A stretch of DNA of 64,000 nucleotides from Amycolatopsis pretoriensis (GTDB lineage: Bacteria; Actinomycetota; Actinomycetes; Mycobacteriales; Pseudonocardiaceae): NCBI RefSeq assembly GCF_900107925.1, contig NZ_FNUJ01000011.1, forward strand, positions 1 through 64,000, given 5' to 3'. Below are positions 36,057 to 45,079 of the stretch, in pieces (position 1 is the stretch's first letter; the number at the start of each line of letters is the position of its first letter). The translations under genes were made by a program, and so were the position numbers. The notes under the pieces are model-generated. The model saw nothing but the letters and a program-made list of their open reading frames with translations. It was not told the DNA's origin and did not search any database.

Positions 36057-38846
36057 GTGGTCCTCGACTTCCGCGTGCTGGGTCCGGCCGAGGTCACGGC
36101 CGACGGGCACCCGGTGCGGCTCGGGGGCAGCCGGCCGCTGATCGTGCTGGCCGGGCTTTTGCTGCGCGCGAACCGGGTCGTGCCGGTCGAGGAGCTCGGC
36201 CGCTGGCTCTGGAACGACGACCGCCGCCGCTCGAAAGGCGCGCTCCAGACGTACGTGCTGCGCCTGCGCCGGGCGCTGGGCGACCAGGTCGCGATCCGCA
36301 CCGAGAGCGGCGGCTACCTGATCGAGCTCGACGACGACCTCCTCGACCTCTCCCGGTTCCGTGCCCTCGCCACCCGGGGCAAGGCCGCGATGGACCGCGG
36401 CGAAAGCCGTCAGGCGGCCGCGCACTTCGCCGACGCGCTCGCGCAGTGGCGCGGCCCGGCGCTGCTGAACGTCGAGTCGGACGCGCTGCACCGCGACGAG
36501 GTCGGCCAGCTCGCCGAAGAACGCCTGCGCGTGCGCGAACAGTGGGCCGACGCCCTGCTCGACGTCGGCGAGTACGGCACGGTCGTGCCCGAACTGACCC
36601 GGCTGACCAGGGAAAACCCGCTGCGGGAGCGGCTGCACGAGCAGCTGATGGTCGCGCTGTACCGCTCGGGCCGCCAGGCCGAGGCGCTCGACGTCCACCG
36701 CCGGATCAGCGCCGTGCTGGCCGAAGAGCTCGGGCTCGACCCGGGGCCCGCGCTGCAGCGCACCCGCCAGGCGATCCTGACCGGGACCGACGACGGGCAC
36801 ACCGCCCCGGGGCGCTACCGGCTGGGCGCCGAGCCGCAGGTGCCGCACCAGCTGCCCGCCGACCTGCCGACGTTCTCCGGCCGCGAGGGCGACCTCAAGG
36901 CGTTGCACGCGCTGCTGCCGGAGGGGGCCGACGCCGACACGTCGACGCCCATCGCGTCCGTCGAAGGCATGGGCGGCATCGGCAAGACGACCCTGGCCGT
37001 GCACTTCGCGCACGACATCGCCGACCGGTTCCCCGGCGGGCAGGTCCACCTCAACCTGCGCGGCTACGGGCCCGGCGAGCCGGTGGAGCCGTCGGCGGCG
37101 CTGGAAGCGATGCTGACCGCGCTCGGCGTGCCGTGCGAGGCCATCCCCGCCGACCTCGACGGCCGCGCGGCGAGCTGGCGGACGCACAGCGCGGGGCGCC
37201 GGCTGCTCGTCCTGCTCGACAACGCCAACCGCACCGAGCAGGTGCGCCCGCTGCTGCCGGGGCCGGGCTGCCTGGTCGTCATCACGAGCCGCTGGCAGCT
37301 GCGCGGGCTGGTCGCGACGCACGGCGCGCGGCGGCTCGCCCTGGAAGAGCTGGGCGAAGAGGACGCCGTCGAGCTGCTCGCGTCCACGATCGGCCACGAC
37401 CGCGTCGCGCGCGATCCCGCCGCGACCGAGCGGCTGGTGCGCTACTGCGGCGGGCTGCCGCTGGCGATCCGGATCCTCGCCGTGCGGGCGGCGCAGTTCC
37501 CCGACCTGGCGCTCGACGAGTTCGTCGACTCGTTGGCGGCCGACCTGCTCGGCTCGTTCGACCTGGCCGACGGCGAAGGCACCAACATCCGGTCGGTGTT
37601 TTCGTACTCCTACCAGGCGCTGGAGCCGTCGACGGCCCGGTTGCTGCGGCTGCTCGGGCTGCCGACCGGTGTCGACTTCACCGCGCCGGCGGCGGCCGCG
37701 GTCGCCGGTCTGGACCCCGGGGCGACCCGGCCGATGCTGGACACGCTGGCCGCCGCGCACCTGCTCGCCCAGCCCCGGCCCGGGCGCTACCAGTTCCACG
37801 ACCTCATCCGCGCGTACGCGGGCGAAGTCGCTTCGCAGGTCGACACGGCGTCGCAGCGTGACGCGGCGTTGGACCGGCTGCTGGACTGGTACCTGGCGTC
37901 GGCGCTGTGCGCGTCGCGGTGGATGCGGCCCGAGCGCTACTACCGGCTGCTGGAGCTGGACGACCTCGCCGGCGGCCTGTCCTTCGCCGGATACCACGAC
38001 GCCTTGAACTGGTTCGGCGAAGAGGCGGGCAACCTGATCGCCGCGGTGCACCTGGCGCGGCGCCGGCGGCCCGACGTCTGCTGGAAGCTCGCGTGGCTGC
38101 TGCAAAGTTACTTCGCGACGCGCTCGCGGCTCGACGACTGGCGTTCGGTGTTCGTGGTGGCGCTCGAAGCCGCGCGGGCGAGCGGCCACCGGCCGGGGGA
38201 GGCGGGCATCCTGAGCGGGCTCGGCGTCGTCAACGGCGTCGCGCGCGAGTACGACGAGGCGCGCCGCTACCTGGAGCAGGTCCTCGCGATCCAGCGCGAG
38301 CTCGGCGCGCGGGAGGGCGAGGCGCGGGCGCAGTACAACCTGGCGCTGGCGGCGCACAACCTCGACGACTACGCCTGGGCGTACGAACACGGGATGCAGG
38401 CGCTGGAGATCGTCCGGTCGCTGGGGATGGGGGCGTTCGAAGCGAGCGTGCTGCGGGCGCTCGGCGACATCTGCACGTCGATGGGCGACCACGATCAGGC
38501 GTTGCGGCTGGCCGACGCCGCGCTGGCCGTGCTGGGGCCGGACGGCGAGCCGGTGGACACGCGGTTCACCCTGCACACGAGGGGGCTGGCGCTGGTCGGG
38601 TTGGGCCGGGTCGCCGAGGGGATCGCGGGCATCCGGGAGTCGGTCTCGATGTTCTTCGAGATGGGCGAGCAGTACGAGGCGGCGGACGTGCTGGCCCAGC
38701 TGGGGACGATCCACCTGCGCTACGGCGACCGGGGGCCGGCCAGGGAGTGCTGGGTCCGGTCGGTGCGGTTGCTGACCGAGCTGGGACATCCCGACGCCGA
38801 TGACGTGCGCGCGAAGCTGGCGGCGTTGGTGGCCGCGGGGGGTTGA
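36057..38846 (+). CDS. SARP-family regulator with NB-ARC ATPase and TPR domains (AfsR-like)
   Basis: 929 residues from the GTG at 36057, chosen because a start at 35997 would leave only 11 bp to menC. Order: OmpR-type winged helix (about 1-95, FRVLGPAEVTADGHPVRLGG.. ALQTYVLRLRRALG), bacterial transcriptional activation domain (about 100-240, ending ELGLDPGPALQ), NB-ARC with P-loop GMGGIGKTTLA and LLVLLDNAN Walker B (about 280-560), then tetratricopeptide-type helices to the end. Such proteins switch on secondary-metabolite or morphological genes; no cluster is adjacent, so the target is unknown. Confidence 0.9.
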   Translation: MVLDFRVLGPAEVTADGHPVRLGGSRPLIVLAGLLLRANRVVPVEELGRWLWNDDRRRSKGALQTYVLRLRRALGDQVAIRTESGGYLIELDDDLLDLSRFRALATRGKAAMDRGESRQAAAHFADALAQWRGPALLNVESDALHRDEVGQLAEERLRVREQWADALLDVGEYGTVVPELTRLTRENPLRERLHEQLMVALYRSGRQAEALDVHRRISAVLAEELGLDPGPALQRTRQAILTGTDDGHTAPGRYRLGAEPQVPHQLPADLPTFSGREGDLKALHALLPEGADADTSTPIASVEGMGGIGKTTLAVHFAHDIADRFPGGQVHLNLRGYGPGEPVEPSAALEAMLTALGVPCEAIPADLDGRAASWRTHSAGRRLLVLLDNANRTEQVRPLLPGPGCLVVITSRWQLRGLVATHGARRLALEELGEEDAVELLASTIGHDRVARDPAATERLVRYCGGLPLAIRILAVRAAQFPDLALDEFVDSLAADLLGSFDLADGEGTNIRSVFSYSYQALEPSTARLLRLLGLPTGVDFTAPAAAAVAGLDPGATRPMLDTLAAAHLLAQPRPGRYQFHDLIRAYAGEVASQVDTASQRDAALDRLLDWYLASALCASRWMRPERYYRLLELDDLAGGLSFAGYHDALNWFGEEAGNLIAAVHLARRRRPDVCWKLAWLLQSYFATRSRLDDWRSVFVVALEAARASGHRPGEAGILSGLGVVNGVAREYDEARRYLEQVLAIQRELGAREGEARAQYNLALAAHNLDDYAWAYEHGMQALEIVRSLGMGAFEASVLRALGDICTSMGDHDQALRLADAALAVLGPDGEPVDTRFTLHTRGLALVGLGRVAEGIAGIRESVSMFFEMGEQYEAADVLAQLGTIHLRYGDRGPARECWVRSVRLLTELGHPDADDVRAKLAALVAAGG

Positions 38847-38942
38847 GGGCTGGGCGGACCGTCCGCGTGCCGACCCCCAGCGACAGCACGCGAGCCGGTC
38901 CGGCCCGCGTGTCCACTCAAGCCGATCGCGCTCACTGTCCAC

Positions 38943-39788
38943 TCACTGTCTCGTCTTCGGGGCGACGCCGAGCAGGTCCGCCAGGGCCTCGGCGTTGCGG
39001 GGAGCCTCGACTTTGACGTCGTTGTCGAAGTAGACGTGGACGTCACGCTTCCCGCCGTCGTGCCAGGTCCGGATCCGGTCGGCCCAGGTGCGCAGTGCCT
39101 TGTCGGAGTAACCGCTTACGTACAGCTCCTCGTCGCCGTGGAGGCGGACGTACGCGAAGTCGGCCGTCTGGTCCTCCAGGAATGGCCACTTGCCGGCCGT
39201 GTCGGCGGTGACCAGGGCGATCCCGTGTTCTCGGAGCAGGGCTTTGGCTGCTGGGTCGGCGAAGCTGGGGTGGCGGACTTCCAGGGCGTGCTTCAGGGGT
39301 TTTCGCGGGCCGGGTTCGAGGTGCGGGGTGCCTTTGAGCTTGTCGTCGTGCTTCGTCGCCAGCTGGGCCGCTTCTGTTGTCGTGCGGGGTAGGAGGGTGA
39401 AGAAGTTCGTCAGGCGGTCGGGGTCGAAGGTCAGTCTCGGGGGTAGTTGCCAGAGGAACGGGCCCAGTTTTGCGCCCAGGGCGAGGACTCCGGAGGCGTA
39501 GAAGTTGGCCAATGCGGTTTCTACGTCTCTTAGTTGCTTCATGTGGGTGATGAAGCGGCCGCCCTTGACCGCGAAGAGGAAGTTCTCCGGGGTCTCTTCG
39601 AACCAGGCTCGGTAGCGCTCCGGGCGTTGCAGGGAGTAGAACGAGCCGTTGATCTCTACGGCGTTCATCCTGCGCGACAGGTGTTCCAGTTCGCGGCGCT
39701 GGGGCAGGCCTGGTGGGTAGAACACTCCGCGCCATGGGGGGTAGCGCCAGCCCGAGGTGCCGATCCGGATCTCGGCGATTGCTCTCAC
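38943..39788 (-). CDS. DUF72 TIM-barrel protein
   Basis: 281 residues from the GTG at 39788 (GAAAGG upstream). The conserved start IRIGTSGWRYPPWRGVFYPPGLPQRRELEHLSRRMNAVEINGSFY and later ALEVRHPSF, YVRLHGDEELYVSGYSD and VHVYFDNDVK define DUF72. The biochemical role is unknown; a TIM barrel resembling phosphate-hydrolase folds. A longer reading from 39926 adds a Pro/His-rich tail and is less likely. Confidence 0.88.
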   Translation of the reverse strand: MRAIAEIRIGTSGWRYPPWRGVFYPPGLPQRRELEHLSRRMNAVEINGSFYSLQRPERYRAWFEETPENFLFAVKGGRFITHMKQLRDVETALANFYASGVLALGAKLGPFLWQLPPRLTFDPDRLTNFFTLLPRTTTEAAQLATKHDDKLKGTPHLEPGPRKPLKHALEVRHPSFADPAAKALLREHGIALVTADTAGKWPFLEDQTADFAYVRLHGDEELYVSGYSDKALRTWADRIRTWHDGGKRDVHVYFDNDVKVEAPRNAEALADLLGVAPKTRQ

Positions 39789-40021
39789 CGCCTTTCCGCG
39801 GTGGGTGATTCCCGGTGTCGGGTGGGGCCAAACTCGGTTTGGGTGGGACTTGTGGGCTGGGGGTTGGGACGGGTGGCCTGATCTTGGGGACGGGCGTCTC
39901 AGGGGGCCCTTGTGGTGTTTGGTCATGGTTGTTGGTCCCGTTTCGAAGACTGTCCTCGCCGGACGGGCAGGCTCTGGGATGACCTTGGGTTTTGCTTTCG
40001 TCTCGCCTTGGTCTGTGGTCG
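39789..40021. other. Non-coding segment between DUF72 gene and hairpin
   Basis: About 230 bp of sequence with GGTGGG/TTTGGG-type skew but no convincing gene. It contains a near copy (around 40000-40020, CTCGCCTTGGTCTGTGG) of a motif that returns inside the loop of the following inverted repeat (40092-40110). Confidence 0.5.
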
Positions 40022-40165
40022 CTGGGTGGTCATCCCGTCGCCTGAACGAGGCCTAGCACTTTGAGCCAGGCCCGCAAGGTTGCGTTGTTCTCTCGCCTTG
40101 GGCTGTGGGTTGCGGGCCTTGCTCAAAGTGCTTTTACGGCCTCAGGCGACGGGATGACCACCCAG
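40022..40165. repeat. Long two-tier inverted repeat (giant hairpin)
   Basis: Outer arms 40022-40045 and 40142-40165 are perfect 24-bp reverse complements (core GGTCATCCCGTCGCCTGA). Inner arms 40055-40077 and 40110-40132 pair over 23 bp with one mismatch (core GCACTTTGAGC). The loop is about 32 bases. No reading frame inside looks like a transposase, so this is a palindromic repeat or a MITE-like relic rather than an insertion sequence. Confidence 0.88.
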
Positions 40166-40194
40166 CTCTCTTGGGGTCGCCTCGCCTTCGGCAT

Positions 40195-40480
40195 CGGCGT
40201 GGGCCGGTGCCTCCGGCACCTCGCTCCTGGCCGGGTGCCACCGGCGCCCCGCCGGCGCCTCCGGCACCCGGCTCCTGGGCCGGCGCCTCCGGCACCCGGC
40301 TCCTGGGCCGGCGCCTCCGGCACCCCGGCTCCGGCCCGGCCGCCGGCCTCGGCCCGGCTCGCTCCGGCACCCCGCCCGGCGCCTCCGGCACCCCGGCGCC
40401 TCCGGCACCCCGGCGCCTCCGGCACCCCGGCTCCGGCCCCGCCGCCAGCCTCGGCCCGGCTCGCTCCGGCTCCACGGCCC
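40195..40480. repeat. G+C-rich nested tandem repeat array
   Basis: A 28-bp unit built on GGCGCCTCCGGCACC plus CGGCTCCTGGGC occurs about 2.5 times from 40253, a 17-bp unit GGCGCCTCCGGCACCCC occurs three times near 40379-40429, and a block of about 45 bp around GGCCTCGGCCCGGCTCGCTCC is duplicated (near 40327 and 40429). It lies downstream of the DUF4253 gene and upstream of the long hairpin. All frames are open because of low complexity, but no frame looks protein-like. Confidence 0.8.
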
Positions 40481-40509
40481 GGCCTCAGCCGCCAGCCCGG
40501 TCCCACCGT

Positions 40510-41271
40510 CTACGCCCAGGAAAACCTCCACAGCCTCGACTGCACCAACCCCGATGCGTACTCCCGCAAATTCCCCGGCTGGCCCGCGAACGTCGGCAAG
40601 CTGAACGCCCGGTGCTCCGCCGCCACCGTCAATGCCCGTGCCTGGTTCCTCGGCGGTGCCGCCACCGATAGCTCTATCGAATCGAACCCCAGTACCACCA
40701 ACGTTGCCCCGAAGCGGTCCTCCCAGCTCCTCAACACCGCCGACAGCTCTGCCACCTGGTCCGTGCACTTGATCATCCCCGTCCAGCCCAGCAGGGCCGG
40801 GATGTCCGCCGGGCGCTCCGTCTGGACCAGCCCCAGCCGGTGCGGGGCACGGTTCGCCAAGATCGATCCCGTGTTGCCCGCCTCCGCCAGCGGGTCCGAC
40901 TTGCGCGCGCTCTTCTTGGCCAGTCCCGGGAAGCGCGCTCCGAAGGGGCGGAGGCATGCTCCGTCGCAGCATGACCCGTCCCACCAGCGGTCCAGGGCTC
41001 CCGCCGGGTCCGCCGTCGCCACCCGGTGGCCCGCGGGCGCCAGGCGGCCCCGGTCGTCGATCCAGTCCTCTCCGTTCGCCGCGAACCGCTGGTCGTGGGG
41101 GATCAGCACCGGCCACAGACCGGAGCGGTCGAACTCCGCCACGCAGCCCAGGTACCGCTCGGGCCGGGTCAGCGGCAGGTCGGACACCCACAGCCGGCCG
41201 TGCCACGCGCCCGGTGGCAGGGTCTGGACCGGCGGTGCTGGCGTACCGGGGCGGAGCGGTGCGATCGTCAT
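40510..41271 (-). CDS. DUF4253 protein
   Basis: 253 residues from ATG at 41271 (GAGGGG 7 bases upstream). The C-terminal half matches DUF4253: VLRSWEDRFGATLVVLGFDSIELSVAAPPRNQARALTVAAEHRAFSLPTF.. LREYASGLVQSRLWRFSWA. The N-terminal half contains PERYLGCVAEFDRSGLWPVLIP, typical of the same group. Function unknown; domain members occur near toxin/immunity and accessory loci. Its 3' side is the repeat array. Confidence 0.82.
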   Translation of the reverse strand: MTIAPLRPGTPAPPVQTLPPGAWHGRLWVSDLPLTRPERYLGCVAEFDRSGLWPVLIPHDQRFAANGEDWIDDRGRLAPAGHRVATADPAGALDRWWDGSCCDGACLRPFGARFPGLAKKSARKSDPLAEAGNTGSILANRAPHRLGLVQTERPADIPALLGWTGMIKCTDQVAELSAVLRSWEDRFGATLVVLGFDSIELSVAAPPRNQARALTVAAEHRAFSLPTFAGQPGNLREYASGLVQSRLWRFSWA

Positions 41272-41438
41272 GGACGTCCCCTCGAACTTGTGTTCGGCTA
41301 CTGCACCTCGAACAGTAGTTCGAACGTCCGACAATTTCCAGCGTACCGCCCGCTCATCCGTTCGAGTGAATCACAAAAACTGCAGGTCAGGGCGTTGAGC
41401 GGGGGCAAAGTTGCGGAAGTTGCTCCTGTGACGATTCG

Positions 41439-43733
41439 CTAGGCCGAAGGAGTGCGCAGGCAGGTGATCCAGTAATCGCCCGCCGTGTCGCGCGTGACGC
41501 CGTGGGTCTCGCTGGGGAACCCCGGGAAGTGGCGGTCGAAGTCCTCGAGCGCGCGCAGGTAGCGCAGGGTCGGCTCGTCGTGGCCGCCCGCGTTCTCGCC
41601 CGGCATCAGCACCGGGATGCCCGGCGGGGTCGTCACGACCTGGGTCGCGACCGTGCGGCCGGCGAGCTCGGCGAGGCGGACCGGCTCGGTGCCGCCGCGC
41701 AGCAGCCGCTGGTAGGTGTGGGCCGGGGTCAGCTCGGGGCGGGGCGGGTGCGTGAACGCCGCGTCGAGGAGCGGGATCAGGTCGCTCCGGCGCAGGTGAG
41801 CGTGCATCTGGTCGCACAGGTCCCGCAGCGTGAGGCCGGCGTAGCGGTCGGGGTACGCCTCGACCAGCGCCGGCAGGACCTCGGCGAGCCGCGCGCCGGT
41901 GTCGTAGAGCGTCTTGAAGTCGAGGAGCCCGTCGATCAGCGTGCCCCACTTGCCCTTCGTGATGCCCATCGAGAAGAGGATCAGGCAGGTGTACGCGTCG
42001 GTCTTCTCGACGACGATGCGCCGCGTCTCGAGGTAAGCCGTGAGGATGCGCGCCGGGATGCCCTGCTCCGCCGCGGTGCCGCGGGCGTCGGTGCCCGGGC
42101 ACGTCACGCTCACCTTGACCGGGTCGAGCAGGCAGTAGCCCTCCTCCAGGCCGGGGAAGCCGTGCCAGTCCGCGCCGGGTTCGAGGGTCCAACACGACGG
42201 TTCGCGGCGCAGCAGGTCCAGCGGGGCGTCCGCGAACGGGTAGCGCTGCCCGGTCTCCGGGTCGCCGACCTCGTCCGGCTGCCAGGTGCCGAAGAACCAG
42301 GCGGGCCGGTCGCCCGCGGCGGCGATGCGGCGGCCGATGCGGGCCACCGCCTGGCGGAACCGGATGGCCTCGGTGACGGCCTCGTCGACCAGCCACCGGC
42401 CGCCCGGGCCGTCCATCATGCCGGCGGCGACGTCGAGCCCGGCGATCATCGGGTACAGCGGAGACGTCGTCGCGTGCATCATGAACGTCTCGTTGAACTG
42501 CCGGTGTTCGACAGGTGAGCGCGGCGAGTTCTTCACGTGCAGCATCGCGCTCTGCGACATCGCGGCGAGCAGCTTGTGCGTCGACTGCGTGCTGAACACC
42601 GTGGGCCGGACCGTGTCGGGCACCGCTTCGGCGTCGACGGACATCCCGTAGCGCCGGGCGTAGAGCGGGTGGAAGCGGGCGTAGGCGAACCACGCCTCGT
42701 CCAGGTGCAGCCGCGGCACGGTGGCCCCGAGCAGCCCGGCGACGCGCACGGCGTCGTAGCAGAGGCCGTCGTAGGTCGAGTTGGTGATCACCGCGTACAC
42801 CGGGTCCGGCGCGGCGGCGTCCGCCGCGAGCGGGCTCGCCGGCGCCAGCCCGGCGACGGCTTCGGGCGTGAGTGCGGCGGGCGGGATCGGGCCCATCAGG
42901 CCGTAGCCGTTGCGCGTGGGCACCAGGTAGACCGGACGGCCGCCGGTCAGCGTCAGGCCGTGGTAGATCGCCTTGTGGCAGTTGCGGTCCACGAGCACCA
43001 GCTCGTCGGTGGCGATGCTCGCGTGCAGGGCGATGCGGTCACCCGTGGAATCGCCGTGCAGCACGAAGTACGTCAGGTCGGCACCGAAAATTCGGGCGGC
43101 GTTGCGCTCGGCGTCGCCGATCGGGCCGGTGTGCTCGAACAACGAGCCGAGTTCCGCCACGGAAATGGACAGGTCGGTGCGGAACAACCGTTCCCCGTAG
43201 TAGTCGAACAACGCCCGGCCGACCGGTGACTTCAGAAAGGCGACGCCGCCGGCGTGGGCGGGGGTGTGCCACGAGTATTCGTGGGTGTCGTCGAACCGGC
43301 GCAGTTCCCGGAAGAACGGCGGCAGGATTTCGTCCCGGTAGCGCCGCGCCGCCACGCCGATCCGCCCGGCGATGAATCCCGGCGTGTCCTCCAGCAGCCA
43401 CACGTACCCGCAGATCACTTCGGACACCCAGAGCGGCAGGTCGTCCACGGCCGTCGAGGAGGTCACGAGGAACACCGGGAGCTTGGTGAACCGGCCGACC
43501 AGTGCCTTCAGCACGGCTTCGGCGGCGTCACCGTCGCCGTCGTTCCAGCTGACCAGCGCGGCGGTGAGGTCCGCGCGGCTCTGCACGAGGGCGAGCGCGT
43601 CGTCGTCGGTGCCGGCGCGCACGACGTCGTGGCCGTCGCCTGCGAGGTGCTCGCAGATCCGCTTCAGCTGGTCATCGAGCACCGAACCCGGCGCGATGTC
43701 GTTGAGCGCCAGCAGAATCGCCGAATCGGCCAC
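41439..43733 (-). CDS. Orn/Lys/Arg decarboxylase (fold type I PLP)
   Basis: 764 residues. An N-terminal receiver-like wing domain (about 1-130, ILLALNDIAPGSVLDDQLKRICEHLAGDGHDVVRAGTDDDALA), then the PLP domain with YSWHTPAHAGGVAFLKSPVG, LHGDSTGDRIALHASI, VLVDRNCHKAIYHGL, LHLDEAWFAYARFHP and the PLP lysine in STQSTHKLLAAMSQSAM. It decarboxylates lysine, ornithine or arginine to a polyamine, often linked to acid tolerance. No antiporter gene is adjacent. Confidence 0.92.
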   Translation of the reverse strand: MADSAILLALNDIAPGSVLDDQLKRICEHLAGDGHDVVRAGTDDDALALVQSRADLTAALVSWNDGDGDAAEAVLKALVGRFTKLPVFLVTSSTAVDDLPLWVSEVICGYVWLLEDTPGFIAGRIGVAARRYRDEILPPFFRELRRFDDTHEYSWHTPAHAGGVAFLKSPVGRALFDYYGERLFRTDLSISVAELGSLFEHTGPIGDAERNAARIFGADLTYFVLHGDSTGDRIALHASIATDELVLVDRNCHKAIYHGLTLTGGRPVYLVPTRNGYGLMGPIPPAALTPEAVAGLAPASPLAADAAAPDPVYAVITNSTYDGLCYDAVRVAGLLGATVPRLHLDEAWFAYARFHPLYARRYGMSVDAEAVPDTVRPTVFSTQSTHKLLAAMSQSAMLHVKNSPRSPVEHRQFNETFMMHATTSPLYPMIAGLDVAAGMMDGPGGRWLVDEAVTEAIRFRQAVARIGRRIAAAGDRPAWFFGTWQPDEVGDPETGQRYPFADAPLDLLRREPSCWTLEPGADWHGFPGLEEGYCLLDPVKVSVTCPGTDARGTAAEQGIPARILTAYLETRRIVVEKTDAYTCLILFSMGITKGKWGTLIDGLLDFKTLYDTGARLAEVLPALVEAYPDRYAGLTLRDLCDQMHAHLRRSDLIPLLDAAFTHPPRPELTPAHTYQRLLRGGTEPVRLAELAGRTVATQVVTTPPGIPVLMPGENAGGHDEPTLRYLRALEDFDRHFPGFPSETHGVTRDTAGDYWITCLRTPSA

Positions 43734-43918
43734 GGTGGATTTCCCTTCTCCGAACTGAGCTCATCAGGTATAGCCGCGTTCGGCCGGGTCGTCGATCGAC
43801 CGAACGCTCGACGAGCAACTCCTCGTTCGAGGGAGGAAAAGGTGGAAAAGTGCCTCTGGGTAGCCGGTTTTTGCACGGTCGAGTGGTTCTGTCCGCACGC
43901 TACTGACTTCGGAATCAG
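43734..43918. other. Divergent intergenic region decarboxylase/oxygenase
   Basis: 185 bp between divergent starts. It contains CTCGACGAG followed by CTCGTTCGAG near 43788-43812, a loose inverted repeat that may be an operator; nothing else is recognisable. Confidence 0.4.
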
Positions 43919-45079
43919 GTGCGATCGACAATCATCCAGGTGTCCGAAATCCACAATGCTCTCGAAGAGCTGAAGTTCCAGGGTGACCCGCTCGCCGACG
44001 CCGTGGTCGCGGAGCTGGTCTCGAGCGGGGCGACCGAGGTGGTCAACGAGGTACTCGCGCACTTCCGGGACAACGACCAGCCGATCCCCGAAAATCTGCC
44101 GGAGCCGGTGCGCCGCTACCTCGTCGTCACCGATGACCCGCCGGGCTGGGCGGACCTCGAACGGGTAGCGAACGCGTACGAGTTCTTCGTCGACGACGGC
44201 GTGCACGTCGCTTCGGTGCTGTCGTTCGGGGCCATGGTGAACTGCTACGCCCAGCCGCGGCCATCGCGCGTGCTGTCGCTGACCCACCGGCTCAACCAGC
44301 CGCACCGCCGGCTGTCGGAGACGTCGCAGTTCGTGCTGAACATGATGGCGCCCAGCCCGTTCGGCTCCGGCGGCAGCTTCGTGCCGACGATCCAGAAGAC
44401 GCGGCTGATCCACGCCGCCGTGCGCCACTTCATCACCCGGTCCGGCCGCTGGGACGTGGCAGCGGACGGCGTGCCGCTGTGCCAGCAGGACATGCTCGGC
44501 GCCCTGCTCATCTTCTCGGTCCAGGTCATCGACGGCATGCGCCGGATCGGGATTTCGGTGACCGAGCGGGAAGCGGAGGACTACTACTACGTCTGGCGCG
44601 TCACCGGCGCGATGCTCGGCATCCCGGCCGAGGCGATGCCCGAAACCCTCGCCGAGGCCCAAGTGCTGAACGCCGAACTCGTCGAGGCGTCCTACGGCCC
44701 GTCACCCGAAGGCATCGAGCTGACCCGCAACCTCCTGCGCCTCTACGAGGACATGATCCCCGGCAAGGCGTTCGACGGGGTGGCCGCCGCGGTCGTGCGC
44801 CAGGTCGTCGACCCGGAGGTCGCCGACTGGCTCGAGGTGCCGCGCTCGCGAGTCTGGGGCCGCGCGGTCGGCACCGGCGTGCGGCTGATGCGGCTGCTGG
44901 AACGGGCCGAGGACCGCAGCCGGACCGCCACGGCGGTGCTCGACAAGGCGGGCAGCCTCCTGCTCGGCGGCAGCGTCCGCACGCTCACCAACGGTCAGCC
45001 GACCGCCCTGACCATCCCGGCCGAGCTGCGGGAGAAGTGGCTCGCCGCGGGCGTCTGTCCCGCGCGAGCGGCGCGCTAG
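43919..45079 (+). CDS. Oxygenase MpaB-family protein (DUF2236/latex-clearing-protein-like)
   Basis: 386 residues from GTG at 43919. All-helical haem-binding family that includes rubber oxygenase Lcp and MpaB. Family-type blocks: ERVANAYEFFVDDGVHVASVLSFGAMVNCYAQP, QKTRLIHAAVRHFI (conserved Arg and His), QQDMLGALLIFSVQVIDGMRRIGI and EAEDYYYVWRVTGAMLGIP. It probably oxidises a lipid or isoprenoid substrate. Transcribed divergently from the decarboxylase and convergent with the helicase, whose 3' end it overlaps by 4 bp. Confidence 0.85.
   Translation: MRSTIIQVSEIHNALEELKFQGDPLADAVVAELVSSGATEVVNEVLAHFRDNDQPIPENLPEPVRRYLVVTDDPPGWADLERVANAYEFFVDDGVHVASVLSFGAMVNCYAQPRPSRVLSLTHRLNQPHRRLSETSQFVLNMMAPSPFGSGGSFVPTIQKTRLIHAAVRHFITRSGRWDVAADGVPLCQQDMLGALLIFSVQVIDGMRRIGISVTEREAEDYYYVWRVTGAMLGIPAEAMPETLAEAQVLNAELVEASYGPSPEGIELTRNLLRLYEDMIPGKAFDGVAAAVVRQVVDPEVADWLEVPRSRVWGRAVGTGVRLMRLLERAEDRSRTATAVLDKAGSLLLGGSVRTLTNGQPTALTIPAELREKWLAAGVCPARAAR

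Noticed and set aside
35985..38942. Minus-strand open frame of about 985 codons
   Set aside because: Antisense to the SARP/NB-ARC regulator; no domain-like sequence.
40195..40480. CRISPR-like array
   Set aside because: Units are of mixed length without unique spacers of constant size, and no cas genes are present.
40105..41398. Plus-strand frames through the repeat array
   Set aside because: Frames are open only because of G+C-rich low-complexity repeats; the DUF4253 gene on the other strand explains most of the span.
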